Source: Robiginitomaculum sp. | GTDB lineage: Bacteria; Pseudomonadota; Alphaproteobacteria; Caulobacterales; Maricaulaceae | DNA: 60,975 nucleotides | NCBI GenBank assembly: GCA_016763315.1 | Contig: JAESTZ010000111.1 | Coordinates: 1 to 60,975 of the forward strand | Direction: 5' to 3' | In this document: positions 46,432-55,485 of the stretch, piece by piece | How positions within the stretch are numbered: position 1 is the stretch's first letter | How the letters are laid out: the number at the start of each line of letters is the position of its first letter | Program-made: the position numbers and the translations under genes | The notes under the pieces: generated by a model | The model's input: only the letters and a program-made list of their open reading frames with translations | What the model was told of the DNA's origin: nothing | Databases searched by the model: none

Positions 46432-47964
46432 ATGAATGAACATGACACATTGCGCGCGCTTGCAAAAGCTGCGAACCGGATCAAAAACACCAGTTTGAGT
46501 GAATTGTTTACCGCAGATAGTAAAAGAATGGAAAAGTTCGCTGTTTCTCTTGCAGGCATGTACGCTGATTTCTCCCGTCAAAAGCTTGATGGCGAAATAC
46601 TTGAGCAATTGCTCAAATATGCTGAACAAAGAAGCGTTCCAGAGTTTATCAAGAAAATGGCTGGCGGAGAAATTGTAAATAGCTCTGAAAATTTGCCGGC
46701 AAATCATATGTCCGCACGGCAAAAGAATAATAAGTCGGCAAAACTTATCAGGGAATTTGTCACAAACTTGCACCAAGGAATTATAACCGGCTTTGGTGGT
46801 CGTAGGATATCACATATAGTTCACATTGGTATTGGTGGTTCCGAACTTGGCTCGCGACTAGTATATGATGCCTTGAAACGATCCAGAGACCCCTCGGTTA
46901 AAGTGCGGTTTGTTTCTAATATCGATGCCGCTTGCATCAGTGATGCGTTAAGCGGACTGGATCCAGCCTCGACGCTGGTGTTCGTGGTTTCAAAATCGTT
47001 TTCTACTGCCGAGACTATCAGCAATGCCAAAATTGCCCGTGACTGGCTAAACCAGCATTTAGGGGGCAATGCCTATACCAAACAGATGTATGCGATTACG
47101 GCAAATTCCGAAGAAGCTCTTGGTTTTGGTATTGACCCTGAAAAAACTTTAAGCTTTGAAAACGGTATCGGTGGTCGCTTTTCTTTGTGGTCAACGGTTG
47201 GCCTTTCGTTGGCAGCTTCATTAGGAAACACCGGTTGGCAACAATTACTGGCCGGCGCCGAAGTCATGGATCAACATTTGCTGCAAACGCCGCTACAGGA
47301 TAATTTACCGGTACTTTCAGCATTGATCTCATTTTGGAATTTGAACTTTCTAAAAATGCCGGCGCGGGCGATAGTGCCTTATGCGCAGCGTTTGTCGTTA
47401 TTGCCGTTGTGGCTACAGCAATTAGTTATGGAATCAAATGGAAAAAGCGTTACTAACACTGGTAAGTCAGCTGAATTACTTGCGGCTCCGGTTGTTTTTG
47501 GTGATGCCGGAACCAATGCCCAACATGCTTTTTTCCAAGCCTTACATCAGGCACCAAACCCTGTTCCAGTGGATTTTATTGGTGTGGTCAAAGATAGCGA
47601 AAACTATCCGGGTCAAGCTAAAAGCCTGCTGGCGAATTTGCTGGCGCAATCAATTGCCTTGATGAACGGCAAGCAAAACAGTCAAAATACCCAAACTAAT
47701 TTTCCCGGAGATCGCCCTTCAACCACCATTCTTCTTGATGAGTTAAATCCGTTTAATCTTGGTTGCTTGTTAGCGTATTATGAACATGAAACAGTTATTC
47801 TGGCTCATCTTTGTCATATTAACCCGTTTGATCAATGGGGAGTCGAGTTAGGTAAAAAACTAGCCGTTCAAATGCAAAACCGCCTAGATGGTAGCGCTTC
47901 TACGCAATATGATATGGCCACAGAAGCTATGTTAAAACACATAATTAGAAGGCATGACCAATAA
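46432..47964 (+). CDS. pgi: Glucose-6-phosphate isomerase
   Basis: Interconverts glucose-6-phosphate and fructose-6-phosphate. 510 residues with GIGGSELGSRLVYDAL (phosphosugar site), SKSFSTAETISN, catalytic Glu in MESNGKSVT and the C-terminal KKLAVQMQ segment. AAAGGG lies six bases before the ATG. Its stop overlaps the hisS start by one base (TAATG), an unusual pairing of metabolic and translation genes. Confidence 0.95.
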   Translation: MNEHDTLRALAKAANRIKNTSLSELFTADSKRMEKFAVSLAGMYADFSRQKLDGEILEQLLKYAEQRSVPEFIKKMAGGEIVNSSENLPANHMSARQKNNKSAKLIREFVTNLHQGIITGFGGRRISHIVHIGIGGSELGSRLVYDALKRSRDPSVKVRFVSNIDAACISDALSGLDPASTLVFVVSKSFSTAETISNAKIARDWLNQHLGGNAYTKQMYAITANSEEALGFGIDPEKTLSFENGIGGRFSLWSTVGLSLAASLGNTGWQQLLAGAEVMDQHLLQTPLQDNLPVLSALISFWNLNFLKMPARAIVPYAQRLSLLPLWLQQLVMESNGKSVTNTGKSAELLAAPVVFGDAGTNAQHAFFQALHQAPNPVPVDFIGVVKDSENYPGQAKSLLANLLAQSIALMNGKQNSQNTQTNFPGDRPSTTILLDELNPFNLGCLLAYYEHETVILAHLCHINPFDQWGVELGKKLAVQMQNRLDGSASTQYDMATEAMLKHIIRRHDQ

Positions 47965-49451
47965 TGTCCAAAGCAAAGAAGCAAAAATCATTTCGCCCCA
48001 AAGCCCGTAAAGCAAAAGGCTTTGAAGATCGCCATGGTAAGTTATTGCGATCTGAAAATGCTTTGATTAAGGCAGCTAGCGATATTTTCGATGCTCATGG
48101 CTTTGAGCCTTTAAGTACACCGGCGTTCGAGTATGCCGACGCTTTGGGTAAATTTTTACCTGATGAAGAACGTCCGAATGCCGGGGTGTTTGCTATCGAA
48201 GATGATGATAAGCAATGGCTGGCGCTTCGTTATGACCATACAGCTCCTTTGGCCAGGTTTGTTGCTCAAAATTACGATGGTTTGGCAAAGCCGTTTCGGC
48301 GGTTTTCTGCCGGGCCGGTTTGGCGTAACGAAAAGCCTGGCCCGGGCAGGTTTCGCGAGTTTATTCAAGTAGATGCCGATACTGTTGGTACAAAAAGCCC
48401 TGCTGCCGATGCTGAAATGATCATGTTAGCGGCAAAGGTCATGCAGGGCGTTGGTTTAACATCAGACGAGTTTACAATCTACATAAATGATCGTCGGCTA
48501 CTTGATGTGTTGCTGGCTGATCTGGGCGTTGCCGATACCACTGAGGGTTTATTGCAAAAAGGCATTGTGGTTCGGGCAATAGACAAACTGGATCGTCTGG
48601 GCGAGCGCGGGGTCGAGTTATTACTTGGCTCGGGACGCAAAGACGATAGCGGTGATTATACCAAGGGCGCGGGTTTAACTACCGCTGCCATCGCAAAAGT
48701 TCTGGCATTTACACGTTCAGGGCACCAAGATCGCAATAACACATTATCAGCAATTGAAAAATTACTTGGCAATAGCGAGCTGGCAAAACAGTCGTTAAAT
48801 GACCTTAACATGATCAATGATCTGGTAACTGCTGCTGGCTGGGATGAGAATTGCGTATTTTTTGAGCCGTCAATAGTTCGCGGGCTTGGATATTACACCG
48901 GGCCGGTATTCGAAGCCAATATCAATTTACAGGCAACAGACGCAAAAGGCCGGCCAATGAATTTTGGATCGGTTGGCGGTGGTGGTCGTTATGATGGTTT
49001 GGTAGCGCGCTTCAAAGGCATAGAGGTTCCAGCCACAGGCTTTTCGTTCGGAGTTTCTAGGTTTGCTGCATTAATGTCATCACTTGATCGTCTTGGTGAT
49101 CAGGATATTGCGCCGGTGGTGGTTCTGGCATTAGAGCCGGATCAAATGGCCAGTTATTTCACAATGGCTGAGGAGCTACGAGCCGATAATATCCGCGCCG
49201 AGGTTTATATGGGTACTTCTGGTATGAAAGCGCAAATGAAATACGCCGATAAGCGCGGCGCACCAGCAGTGGTTATCGTTGGTGAAGACGAGCGAATGGC
49301 AGGAAACATTACAGTTAAAAACTTAAACCTTGGCTCAAAAATTTCTGAACAAATTACCGACAATGTGCAATGGAGAAAGGCAAATGCCGCCCAAAGCACC
49401 GACAAAAGATCAATGCTGGTAAATTTAGTGCAAAAAACTCTTACCCCTTAA
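47964..49451 (+). CDS. hisS: Histidyl-tRNA synthetase
   Basis: Class II synthetase of 495 residues. Motif 1/2 region YDHTAPLARFVA and RFSAGPVWRNEKPGPGRFREF, histidine-specific RGLGYYTGPVFE and motif 3 GGGGRYDGL-FGVSRF, with a C-terminal anticodon-binding domain. A 20-residue Lys-rich N-terminal extension precedes FEDRHGK. Translation is coupled to pgi. Confidence 0.95.
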   Translation: MSKAKKQKSFRPKARKAKGFEDRHGKLLRSENALIKAASDIFDAHGFEPLSTPAFEYADALGKFLPDEERPNAGVFAIEDDDKQWLALRYDHTAPLARFVAQNYDGLAKPFRRFSAGPVWRNEKPGPGRFREFIQVDADTVGTKSPAADAEMIMLAAKVMQGVGLTSDEFTIYINDRRLLDVLLADLGVADTTEGLLQKGIVVRAIDKLDRLGERGVELLLGSGRKDDSGDYTKGAGLTTAAIAKVLAFTRSGHQDRNNTLSAIEKLLGNSELAKQSLNDLNMINDLVTAAGWDENCVFFEPSIVRGLGYYTGPVFEANINLQATDAKGRPMNFGSVGGGGRYDGLVARFKGIEVPATGFSFGVSRFAALMSSLDRLGDQDIAPVVVLALEPDQMASYFTMAEELRADNIRAEVYMGTSGMKAQMKYADKRGAPAVVIVGEDERMAGNITVKNLNLGSKISEQITDNVQWRKANAAQSTDKRSMLVNLVQKTLTP

Positions 49452-49858
49452 AAACATCTGAAAAATCCAGTAAATAAAAAACCATTAGCAATTTCTAACA
49501 TTTTCCCCAGTGGATAAAACTTGAAAAAGCCAAACGAACAAGTGTTTGTTGCTATTACTAACCCTTTGCATATATCATCAAAACCCACGTTTCATTGAGC
49601 TCTTCACGTATTCACAATATCAAATAGCCGCAAGTCGGCGTGTTACAGCCATCTGCAACACCATTATAGCAATTGGAAACAAAGCGGGCATGGTTGAAAC
49701 TTATCCCCGGCTGTTGATTGCTAATGAGGGTCAACGAGTGCCAAATAATGGTGCAATGTTTGCCAATTAACCCTTGGCTCAGATAACGCCTTTGCCAATG
49801 AGTGCTAATTAAGGGTTAGGCGTGAAGGGTGCGTGACCCTTGGTTTGCACCTCTATTC
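49452..49858. other. Intergenic region without a recognisable gene
   Basis: About 400 bases after hisS. A 74-codon frame at 49546-49770 has no ribosome site and no recognisable protein. AACCCTT near 49770 and AAGGGTT near 49812 are complementary and could form a long-range hairpin. No terminator with a T-run was found for hisS. Confidence 0.6.
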
Positions 49859-50013
49859 TGTCTCGCGGTCAGATTGCTTCGCTAGAGCATTTACCAACAA
49901 AAGTGGGAACCGGTTTTGTGGTGAGCAAATGCGACCACTAAGATTCACACGTGCGGCGAATGGTCGCCCCTCCAATCTTTAAACGGGCGCGGTCGCACCT
50001 AGTTAGTAATATT
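49859..50013 (-). repeat. Mosaic intergenic repeat C, copy 3, carrying repeat B
   Basis: Reverse-oriented relative of the repeats at 5.4-5.8 kb: ATATTACTAACTAGGTGCGA at its right end (about 49993-50012 on the plus strand) and GCGAAGCAATCTGACCGCGA at its left. Repeat B (49887-49945, GCATTTACCAACAAAAGT to GCGACCACTAAGATT) sits inside it, a palindrome centred on GGGAACCGGTTTTG. Confidence 0.75.
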
Positions 50014-50118
50014 CTACAAAAGTGGAACATTGTTTGTCTTGCGACAATCGGACTACTTCTCTCGCGAAGGCGAAGGCTGGCATGTTGATAGCGAGAATTA
50101 AAGTTTGTGACGGTAAAA

Positions 50119-50148
50119 CTGGATCACCTGAATAAATCGGGTGATGAC
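50119..50148 (-). repeat. Short palindromic repeat D, copy 2
   Basis: Inverted copy of 5552-5581: same outer arms (CTGGATCACC and GGTGATGAC), different centre. The stem base pairs are kept, one as a G.U pair. Confidence 0.6.
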
Positions 50149-50160
50149 GGTTATGCCAAC

Positions 50161-50195
50161 AAAAAACCCGAAAGCAGGATTACCGCTTTCGGGTT
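50161..50195 (-). terminator. Rho-independent terminator after cspA
   Basis: Minus strand: AACCCGAAAGC pairs perfectly with GCTTTCGGGTT (11 bp, nine-base loop) and runs into TTTT, about 47 bases after the cspA stop. Confidence 0.9.
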
Positions 50196-50241
50196 AATTA
50201 GTGCTGTCGGCCACCATTAAGGCTACCGGCGCGAAACTGGT

Positions 50242-50448
50242 TTAGTCAGCAAGTTCAATATTGTCTGCTGCCTGTTTGCCACGGTTAGTGACAATTTCGT
50301 AGTTTACTTTTTGGCCGTCATTAAGACCGGCAATACCAGCTTTTTCCAAAGCGGTGATGTGTACAAACACGTCATTGCCGCCTTCGTCTGGTGAAATAAA
50401 GCCGTAGCCTTTGGTGGCGTTGAACCATTTAACAGTACCTGTAGTCAT
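50242..50448 (-). CDS. cspA: Cold-shock protein, CspA family
   Basis: 69-residue single-stranded nucleic-acid-binding OB fold: [17 protein letters not shown] (RNP1 region) and [13 protein letters not shown] (RNP2). It acts as an RNA chaperone. The ATG at 50448 has AAGGA nine bases upstream, and an ATG at 50457 is less likely. About 190 bases of untranslated leader follow a possible promoter near 50625-50665, as is usual for cold-shock mRNAs, and a strong terminator follows the gene. Confidence 0.95.
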   Translation of the reverse strand: MTTGTVKWFNATKGYGFISPDEGGNDVFVHITALEKAGIAGLNDGQKVNYEIVTNRGKQAADNIELAD

Positions 50449-50624
50449 TTTATGCATTCCTTAGCATCTAAAGTTAAGTTTCCAGCTTGTGCTGGAAAAA
50501 CCAAGAGTTCAGTAAAGTCCGTAAATAAAGGTCTTGGTGTCTCTAGAAACTGGCAGAAATGATTGCAAGCTAGTTAAATATTCTAAAGTCGGATCCTCAA
50601 AGCGGGAGCAGTAACGTTCGTCTT

Positions 50625-50665
50625 GCCACGCCATATATAGGGTTGGACTTAAAAAGCAAGCCGTT
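50625..50665 (-). promoter_or_regulatory. Possible cspA promoter
   Basis: Minus strand shows TTGCTT, a 16-base spacer and TATATG, about 170-190 bases before the cspA start, leaving a long leader. Match to the consensus is moderate and it was chosen by position. Confidence 0.3.
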
Positions 50666-50673
50666 TTCTAATA

Positions 50674-50771
50674 CATACTCCTGAAAAATGGTTACCGGTT
50701 TTCAGATAAGTGTATGGATAGCTAAGTTAAATTATACAAATCTTGGATTTTCAAGTGTTTTGAGTGTATTT
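50674..50771 (+). repeat. Diverged relative of element A, copy 5
   Basis: First hairpin: CATAC/GTGTATG and CTGAAAA/TTTTCAG around ATGGTTACCGG (50674-50716), same core as the other copies with compensated outer arms. The second hairpin keeps the TTTTGAGT right arm near 50758, but its left arm has decayed. It lies in the 375-base gap between cspA and sqdB, which otherwise holds only the cspA leader. Confidence 0.6.
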
Positions 50772-50823
50772 TAAATCAAACAAGTATGGTTTTGCTATTT
50801 GGCACACTTACCAGAAAACACCG

Positions 50824-51996
50824 CTATTTTTCTTGCTTACTCCAATAAGAAATACAGGGAATTTTTGTAACATCACAACGTGAAGAATACTTGGCAGCTA
50901 TTTGCGTAACCTCATCCAATAAGCCTTGTTCCAAAGTTATCGGCTCTAGCCCTAAACCCAGCAAACGGCTGTTTTCAACCCGAAGTTCGTTTTCTGCATC
51001 TTCATTGCGCGGGTTTTCAACATAGGCAATTTCTGCTCCGGTTTTATCGGCAATGATTTTAGCCAAATCACGCACCCGATGGGTTTCCGTCATCTGATTA
51101 TAAATACAAACTCGTTCGCCAATTTGTGGCGGGTTTTCCACGGCCAGCTCAATACATCTTACCGTGTCCTGAATATGGATAAACGCCCGGGTCTGGCCGC
51201 CAGTGCCATGAACCGTTAATGGATACCCGACCGCCGCCTGCATCAAAAACCGGTTTAACACCGTGCCAAAATCGCCATCATAATCAAACCGGTTGATCAA
51301 TCGCTCGTCTTTTCTGGTTTCTTCAGTTTGGGTTCCCCAGACAATTCCTTGGTGCAGGTCGGTAATCCGTATTTTATCATTCTTATTGTAAAATGCGAAA
51401 AACAACTGATCCTGAGTTTTGGTCATATGGTAGATAGAGCCAGGATTAGCCGGATATAAAATCTCGGTTTCAATCAGATCACCGGCTTCATTTTCTATTT
51501 TTACAGTAAGGTAACCCTCGGGGATTTTAGCGCCAGCCGTGCCATAACCATAAACCCCCATAGTACCCAGATGCACCAAATGCGAATTAACACCGCTTTC
51601 AACAATCGCCGCCAGAACATTATTGGTGGCGTTAAGATTATTATCGACCGTATAGCGTTTATGCCAAGCAGACTTCATCGAATATGGTGCGGCGCGTTGT
51701 TCGGCAAAATGCACAATGCTGTCCGGCTTTAATTCATTTAGCAAAGCCAATAAAGCGCCATATTCTGCCGCCACATCAAGCCTAACGAACGAAATATCAT
51801 GACCGGAAACTTCTTTCCATGCGGCAATGCGCTCACTCATTGGCCGGATCGGAGTTAATGAGGAAACCTCTAATTCATTATCAATATTTCGTCGTGATAA
51901 ATTATCAACAATGGTTACATCATGGCCTCTGGCTGAAAGGTGCAAAGCACTTGGCCAACCGCAAAATCCGTCACCGCCTAAAATCAATACCCGCAT
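50824..51996 (-). CDS. sqdB: UDP-sulfoquinovose synthase
   Basis: Extended SDR converting UDP-glucose and sulfite to UDP-sulfoquinovose, headgroup donor of the sulfolipid SQDG. Strong match to plant SQD1: LILGGDGFCGWPSALHLS, DNLSRRNID, SLTPI, HFAEQRAAPYSM, LGTMGVYG, YHMTK (YxxxK), HQGIVWGTQTEET and AAVGYPLTVHGTGGQTR. 390 residues. Located directly after galU on the same strand (18-base gap), which supplies UDP-glucose. The glycosyltransferase that finishes the lipid (SqdX/SqdD) is not in this window. Confidence 0.93.
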   Translation of the reverse strand: MRVLILGGDGFCGWPSALHLSARGHDVTIVDNLSRRNIDNELEVSSLTPIRPMSERIAAWKEVSGHDISFVRLDVAAEYGALLALLNELKPDSIVHFAEQRAAPYSMKSAWHKRYTVDNNLNATNNVLAAIVESGVNSHLVHLGTMGVYGYGTAGAKIPEGYLTVKIENEAGDLIETEILYPANPGSIYHMTKTQDQLFFAFYNKNDKIRITDLHQGIVWGTQTEETRKDERLINRFDYDGDFGTVLNRFLMQAAVGYPLTVHGTGGQTRAFIHIQDTVRCIELAVENPPQIGERVCIYNQMTETHRVRDLAKIIADKTGAEIAYVENPRNEDAENELRVENSRLLGLGLEPITLEQGLLDEVTQIAAKYSSRCDVTKIPCISYWSKQEK

Positions 51997-52014
51997 TGTT
52001 ATCTTGCCTTTCGC

Positions 52015-52893
52015 TTACTGGTTTTCTTGTAACGCATCTTCAAAAACTTTGCGCGCTTCATTGCCTAATTCTGAATTGCTTAGAGCAAAATGGGCAATGG
52101 CTCGCAAATAACCCAACTTGTTTCCGCAATCAAAATCCACACCTTGGTATTTCAAAGCATAAAATTCCTGATCTTGCATCATTGTGGCCATAGCGTCGGT
52201 TAATTGAATTTCCCCGCCGGCTCCGGTTGCCTGATTTTCCAACAGACCAAAAATTTCCGGCTGCAATATATAGCGACCGGTGATTTTCAAATTAGACGGA
52301 GCCGAACCAATATCCGGCTTTTCGATCATGGCTCTCATCTTGTAAATATCACCATCTTGAGAAACCGGATCAATAATTCCGTATTTGTTTACGTCTTCGG
52401 CCGGAATCTCATCAACAGCGATAATATTGCCACCGGTTTTATCGTAAACTTCAACCATTTGCGCCAAGCAGCTAGTCTTGGCTTTGATCAAAACGTCTGG
52501 AAGTAAAACCGCAAACGGCTCATCACCGATAATATCTCTAGCGCACCAAACCGCATGGCCAAGACCTAATGGTGCTTGTTGGCGGACAAAACTGGTTGAT
52601 CCGGCTTTGGGCAAATTGCGCTGTAACTCGTCCAGTATTTGTTGCTTGCCTTTTTGCTGTAAATTTTCCTCTAGCTCATAAGCCTGATCAAAATGATCCT
52701 CGATTGCACCTTTGCCTCTACCGGTAACAAAAACTATATGCTCGATGCCGGCGGCTCTGGCTTCATCAACCACATATTCAATTGCCGGACGATCAACCAC
52801 CGGCAACATTTCTTTTGGGATTACCTTGGTTGCCGGCAAAACCCTGGTGCCCAGACCAGCCACTGGTAATATTGCCTTTTTAACTTTCTGCAT
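52015..52893 (-). CDS. galU: UTP-glucose-1-phosphate uridylyltransferase
   Basis: Makes UDP-glucose. Nucleotidyltransferase signature PVAGLGTRVLPATKVIPKEM at the start, VDEARAAGIEHIVFVTGRGK and the LPDVLIK and GGEIQLTDA blocks. The ATG at 52893 (MQKVKKAILP) is preferred over 52932 because it matches family length and has AAGGA upstream. Operon with sqdB; divergent from glmM. Confidence 0.95.
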   Translation of the reverse strand: MQKVKKAILPVAGLGTRVLPATKVIPKEMLPVVDRPAIEYVVDEARAAGIEHIVFVTGRGKGAIEDHFDQAYELEENLQQKGKQQILDELQRNLPKAGSTSFVRQQAPLGLGHAVWCARDIIGDEPFAVLLPDVLIKAKTSCLAQMVEVYDKTGGNIIAVDEIPAEDVNKYGIIDPVSQDGDIYKMRAMIEKPDIGSAPSNLKITGRYILQPEIFGLLENQATGAGGEIQLTDAMATMMQDQEFYALKYQGVDFDCGNKLGYLRAIAHFALSNSELGNEARKVFEDALQENQ

Positions 52894-53015
52894 TGACCCG
52901 ACTTGTCCTTGTATTACTTCTATGATCAGCATTTAATGCAGGTATAGCCATGTGGCAACTGTTAGTGGATAAGACTTGTATTTAAATAATAAAACGATTT
53001 TTTTGAGAATAAATA

Positions 53016-54347
53016 ATGACTAAAATTAAATTTGGCACTGATGGTGTTCGAGGAACGGCAAACGTCTTGCCAATGGATCCGCAAACTGTGTTTCATATTG
53101 GCCAAGCAGCCGGGCAAGTATTAGGTGACGGCGGCAAAGCAATCATCGCCACTGATGGCCGCAGGTCTGGCGAAATGTTACAAGCTGCATTAACAGCAGG
53201 ATTGGCCAGCACCGGTGTTGATTGCAGTACCGGCGGGATTTTACCAACTGCGGCTCTTGGGCTAGCTGTGCAAGAGACAAAAGCTGATCTAGGCGTGATG
53301 ATCACTGCTTCACATAATCCAGCTACAGATAACGGTGTGAAATTGTTTGCAACCGGTGGCAATAAAATCTCTGATGCGCAACAAAGCAAGATAGAAACCC
53401 TGATCAATAACCCTCAAGAAATCAACCGCAGCCAACCACAGGATATTGGACATATCATCACCGATGATAACGTTGCCGGAGCCTATATACGATTGGTAGA
53501 AGGGCTTATCAAAGACAAGCCGTTGGCCGGATTAAAGCTGGTGGTTGATTGCGCCAATGGCGCCGCTTCTAAACTTGCCCCTGAGCTATTGGTTAGGGCC
53601 GGCGCTGATGTAATTGCCATTTCAAACAGTCCAAATGGCGATAATATCAACCAAAACTGTGGCTCTACCTATCCACAAGCATTGGCCGAACAGGTAATTG
53701 CATCAGAAGCTGATGCCGGCATTGCATTTGATGGTGATGCAGATCGGGTGGTGCTGGTTGATGAAACTGGGGAACTAATTGATGGCGATCAAATACTGGC
53801 TCGTTTGGCCACTGACTGGAAACAACAAGGAGTTTTGCGCGGTGATCAAGTAATTGCCACCGTTATGTCTAATATGGGCTTGCAAAACTATCTGCAAGGC
53901 ATCGGCGTTTTACTTGTTCGCACCCCAGTAGGCGATCGCCATGTGGCCGCCAAAATGAAAGAGCTAAACGCCAATTTAGGCGGCGAGCAATCAGGTCATA
54001 TCCTGCTGCCAACTATAATTGCCTCCGGCGACGGGCTAGTTTCTGGCTTGTTACCACTTATCTCTCTGGCTAAATCAAACCGTCCGGCAAGCCAGCATTT
54101 ACAATGTTTTACTGCTAATCCGCAAATTTTGCATAATTTACGCCACAATGGCGGTGATCCATTGGCTAATGCAGCAGTTAAGGCGGTAATAAGTGATGTT
54201 GAAAAAAATCTTGGAACAGCAGGACGGGTATTGGTTCGGGCATCAGGAACCGAGCCGTTGATACGAATTATGGCCGAAGCAAAAACTGTTGAGGCCGCAC
54301 AAGCAACTATTGATCAAATTGCCAAAGTTATTACTAGCCCTGAATAA
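53016..54347 (+). CDS. glmM: Phosphoglucosamine mutase
   Basis: Converts glucosamine-6-phosphate to glucosamine-1-phosphate for UDP-GlcNAc, peptidoglycan and lipid A. KFGTDGVRGTAN at the N-terminus, phosphoserine loop ITASHNPATDNG, metal loop AFDGDADRVVLVD, GGEQSGHI sugar loop and RASGTEPLIRIMAE phosphate site. 443 residues. Its stop abuts the stop of the convergent lipoprotein gene. Confidence 0.96.
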   Translation: MTKIKFGTDGVRGTANVLPMDPQTVFHIGQAAGQVLGDGGKAIIATDGRRSGEMLQAALTAGLASTGVDCSTGGILPTAALGLAVQETKADLGVMITASHNPATDNGVKLFATGGNKISDAQQSKIETLINNPQEINRSQPQDIGHIITDDNVAGAYIRLVEGLIKDKPLAGLKLVVDCANGAASKLAPELLVRAGADVIAISNSPNGDNINQNCGSTYPQALAEQVIASEADAGIAFDGDADRVVLVDETGELIDGDQILARLATDWKQQGVLRGDQVIATVMSNMGLQNYLQGIGVLLVRTPVGDRHVAAKMKELNANLGGEQSGHILLPTIIASGDGLVSGLLPLISLAKSNRPASQHLQCFTANPQILHNLRHNGGDPLANAAVKAVISDVEKNLGTAGRVLVRASGTEPLIRIMAEAKTVEAAQATIDQIAKVITSPE

Positions 54348-55094
54348 TTAGTGACCACCATCTTCGCCACTATGGTCTTCGCGTTTTGGTCTTGGTTTTA
54401 TTTTTTCTATACCGTCATCTTCTTCTATTTTTGCTGTGCCCTGCCGGCGAGAACCCTGACCTTTACCTATCAAGGCGTTACATGAAGGATTGTGCAGATC
54501 TTCCGCCACAAACGGTATTGGTGTCCACATAACGCCGCCATCGCCGGTCTTTGGTATGCTACTGAGGTATTTGCGCATAGAAATGGGAATAATGTTGCCA
54601 CCATATATCTTACGCCGTGGATTAACATCGTAGCGCTCCATCCAGTGCCGGGCTTCGGCATAAGAGTTTCCACCAGTTTCATATAATTGCACGGCTAAAG
54701 CAGCTTGTGCTTGTGGCCAATTGGCGTTGGCTGCCCGCCGGTATTGGCGTAAGCCCTCGGTTAAGATGCTCTGCGGACTATCCTGCCATTTGAAATTATG
54801 ATCAGGGTCGTCATCCTCATCTGGCTCTTGCCATAGTTTTGCTGCTAATGGCGCGCACTTTCCAGCTCGAGCCGCCGCCACTTCCCAGCCATTGCCTTGC
54901 GAGGCCAGACAAACAAATACCGGCATCGCCGAAGCACAATACCCTTGATCAGCCTGCCTGATTGCCACTTGGAAAGCCAATTCCGTTCTAGTACCGCCAG
55001 CTGGCGGTTCTTTGCGATCAAAGCTTGCATTACTACTGCATGAGCTAACCATAAAGCCAAAACTAAACAAAAGAGTTAGGCTGTGCCATTTCAT
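54348..55094 (-). CDS. Hypothetical lipoprotein with Sel1-like segment
   Basis: 248 residues, signal with lipobox VSSC (C19). The middle (LRQYRRAANANWPQAQAALA through ARHWMERYD) has the helix-turn-helix spacing of Sel1-like repeats. The C-terminus is charged and His/Gly-rich (EDHSGEDGGH). Four Cys in the mature part may form disulfides. Its start overlaps the stop of the upstream DUF6460-like gene by four bases (ATGA), so the two form an operon. Function unknown. Confidence 0.65.
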   Translation of the reverse strand: MKWHSLTLLFSFGFMVSSCSSNASFDRKEPPAGGTRTELAFQVAIRQADQGYCASAMPVFVCLASQGNGWEVAAARAGKCAPLAAKLWQEPDEDDDPDHNFKWQDSPQSILTEGLRQYRRAANANWPQAQAALAVQLYETGGNSYAEARHWMERYDVNPRRKIYGGNIIPISMRKYLSSIPKTGDGGVMWTPIPFVAEDLHNPSCNALIGKGQGSRRQGTAKIEEDDGIEKIKPRPKREDHSGEDGGH

Positions 55095-55396
55095 GATTTC
55101 TTGCCAATAGCGTTCAATACTCGCAATATAATAAATACCGGAACCACTAGAATTGCCCCCAATAATAAATAATCAACAGCCCAATCGGCCATTTCCCAAC
55201 CTTTTGCCCAAGCCTCAGCAATCGTTCCAAAAAAATCACTCCACACCCGCCTAGGGTCAATGTTCAAAATAGCCAAAATAATCCCGACTCCAATACAGGC
55301 CAATATTAGTTTGACTAGGCCTGAGGGACTAAAGGTAAAAAGTCTTTGCACAAATGACTTCTTTGGTTTTGATTGTGTTATGCTTGGTTCTTTCAT
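55091..55396 (-). CDS. DUF6460-like small membrane protein
   Basis: About 101 residues with a basic N-terminal stretch (QSKPKKSFVQRLF), a helix (LVKLILACIGVGIILAIL), the segment IDPRRVWSDFFGTIAEAW and a second helix (YLLLGAILVVPVFIILRVL), a layout found in alphaproteobacterial DUF6460 proteins. The ATG at 55396 (MKEPSITQ) is preferred over 55447 because the extra residues are not hydrophobic or conserved-looking. Coupled to the Sel1-like lipoprotein gene. Confidence 0.65.
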   Translation of the reverse strand: MKEPSITQSKPKKSFVQRLFTFSPSGLVKLILACIGVGIILAILNIDPRRVWSDFFGTIAEAWAKGWEMADWAVDYLLLGAILVVPVFIILRVLNAIGKKS

Positions 55397-55485
55397 GGTC
55401 TTACTTTCATGTTTTTCATATTCTAGCGAGACAAACGAATGATGCAAGTAAGCTATAATTCACCGAATAGGGGTGCTTTTAAGTT

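Noticed and set aside
49546-49770. A 74-codon open frame after hisS
   Set aside because: No ribosome site, no recognisable family, unlike-protein composition, and adjacent to repeat-rich DNA.
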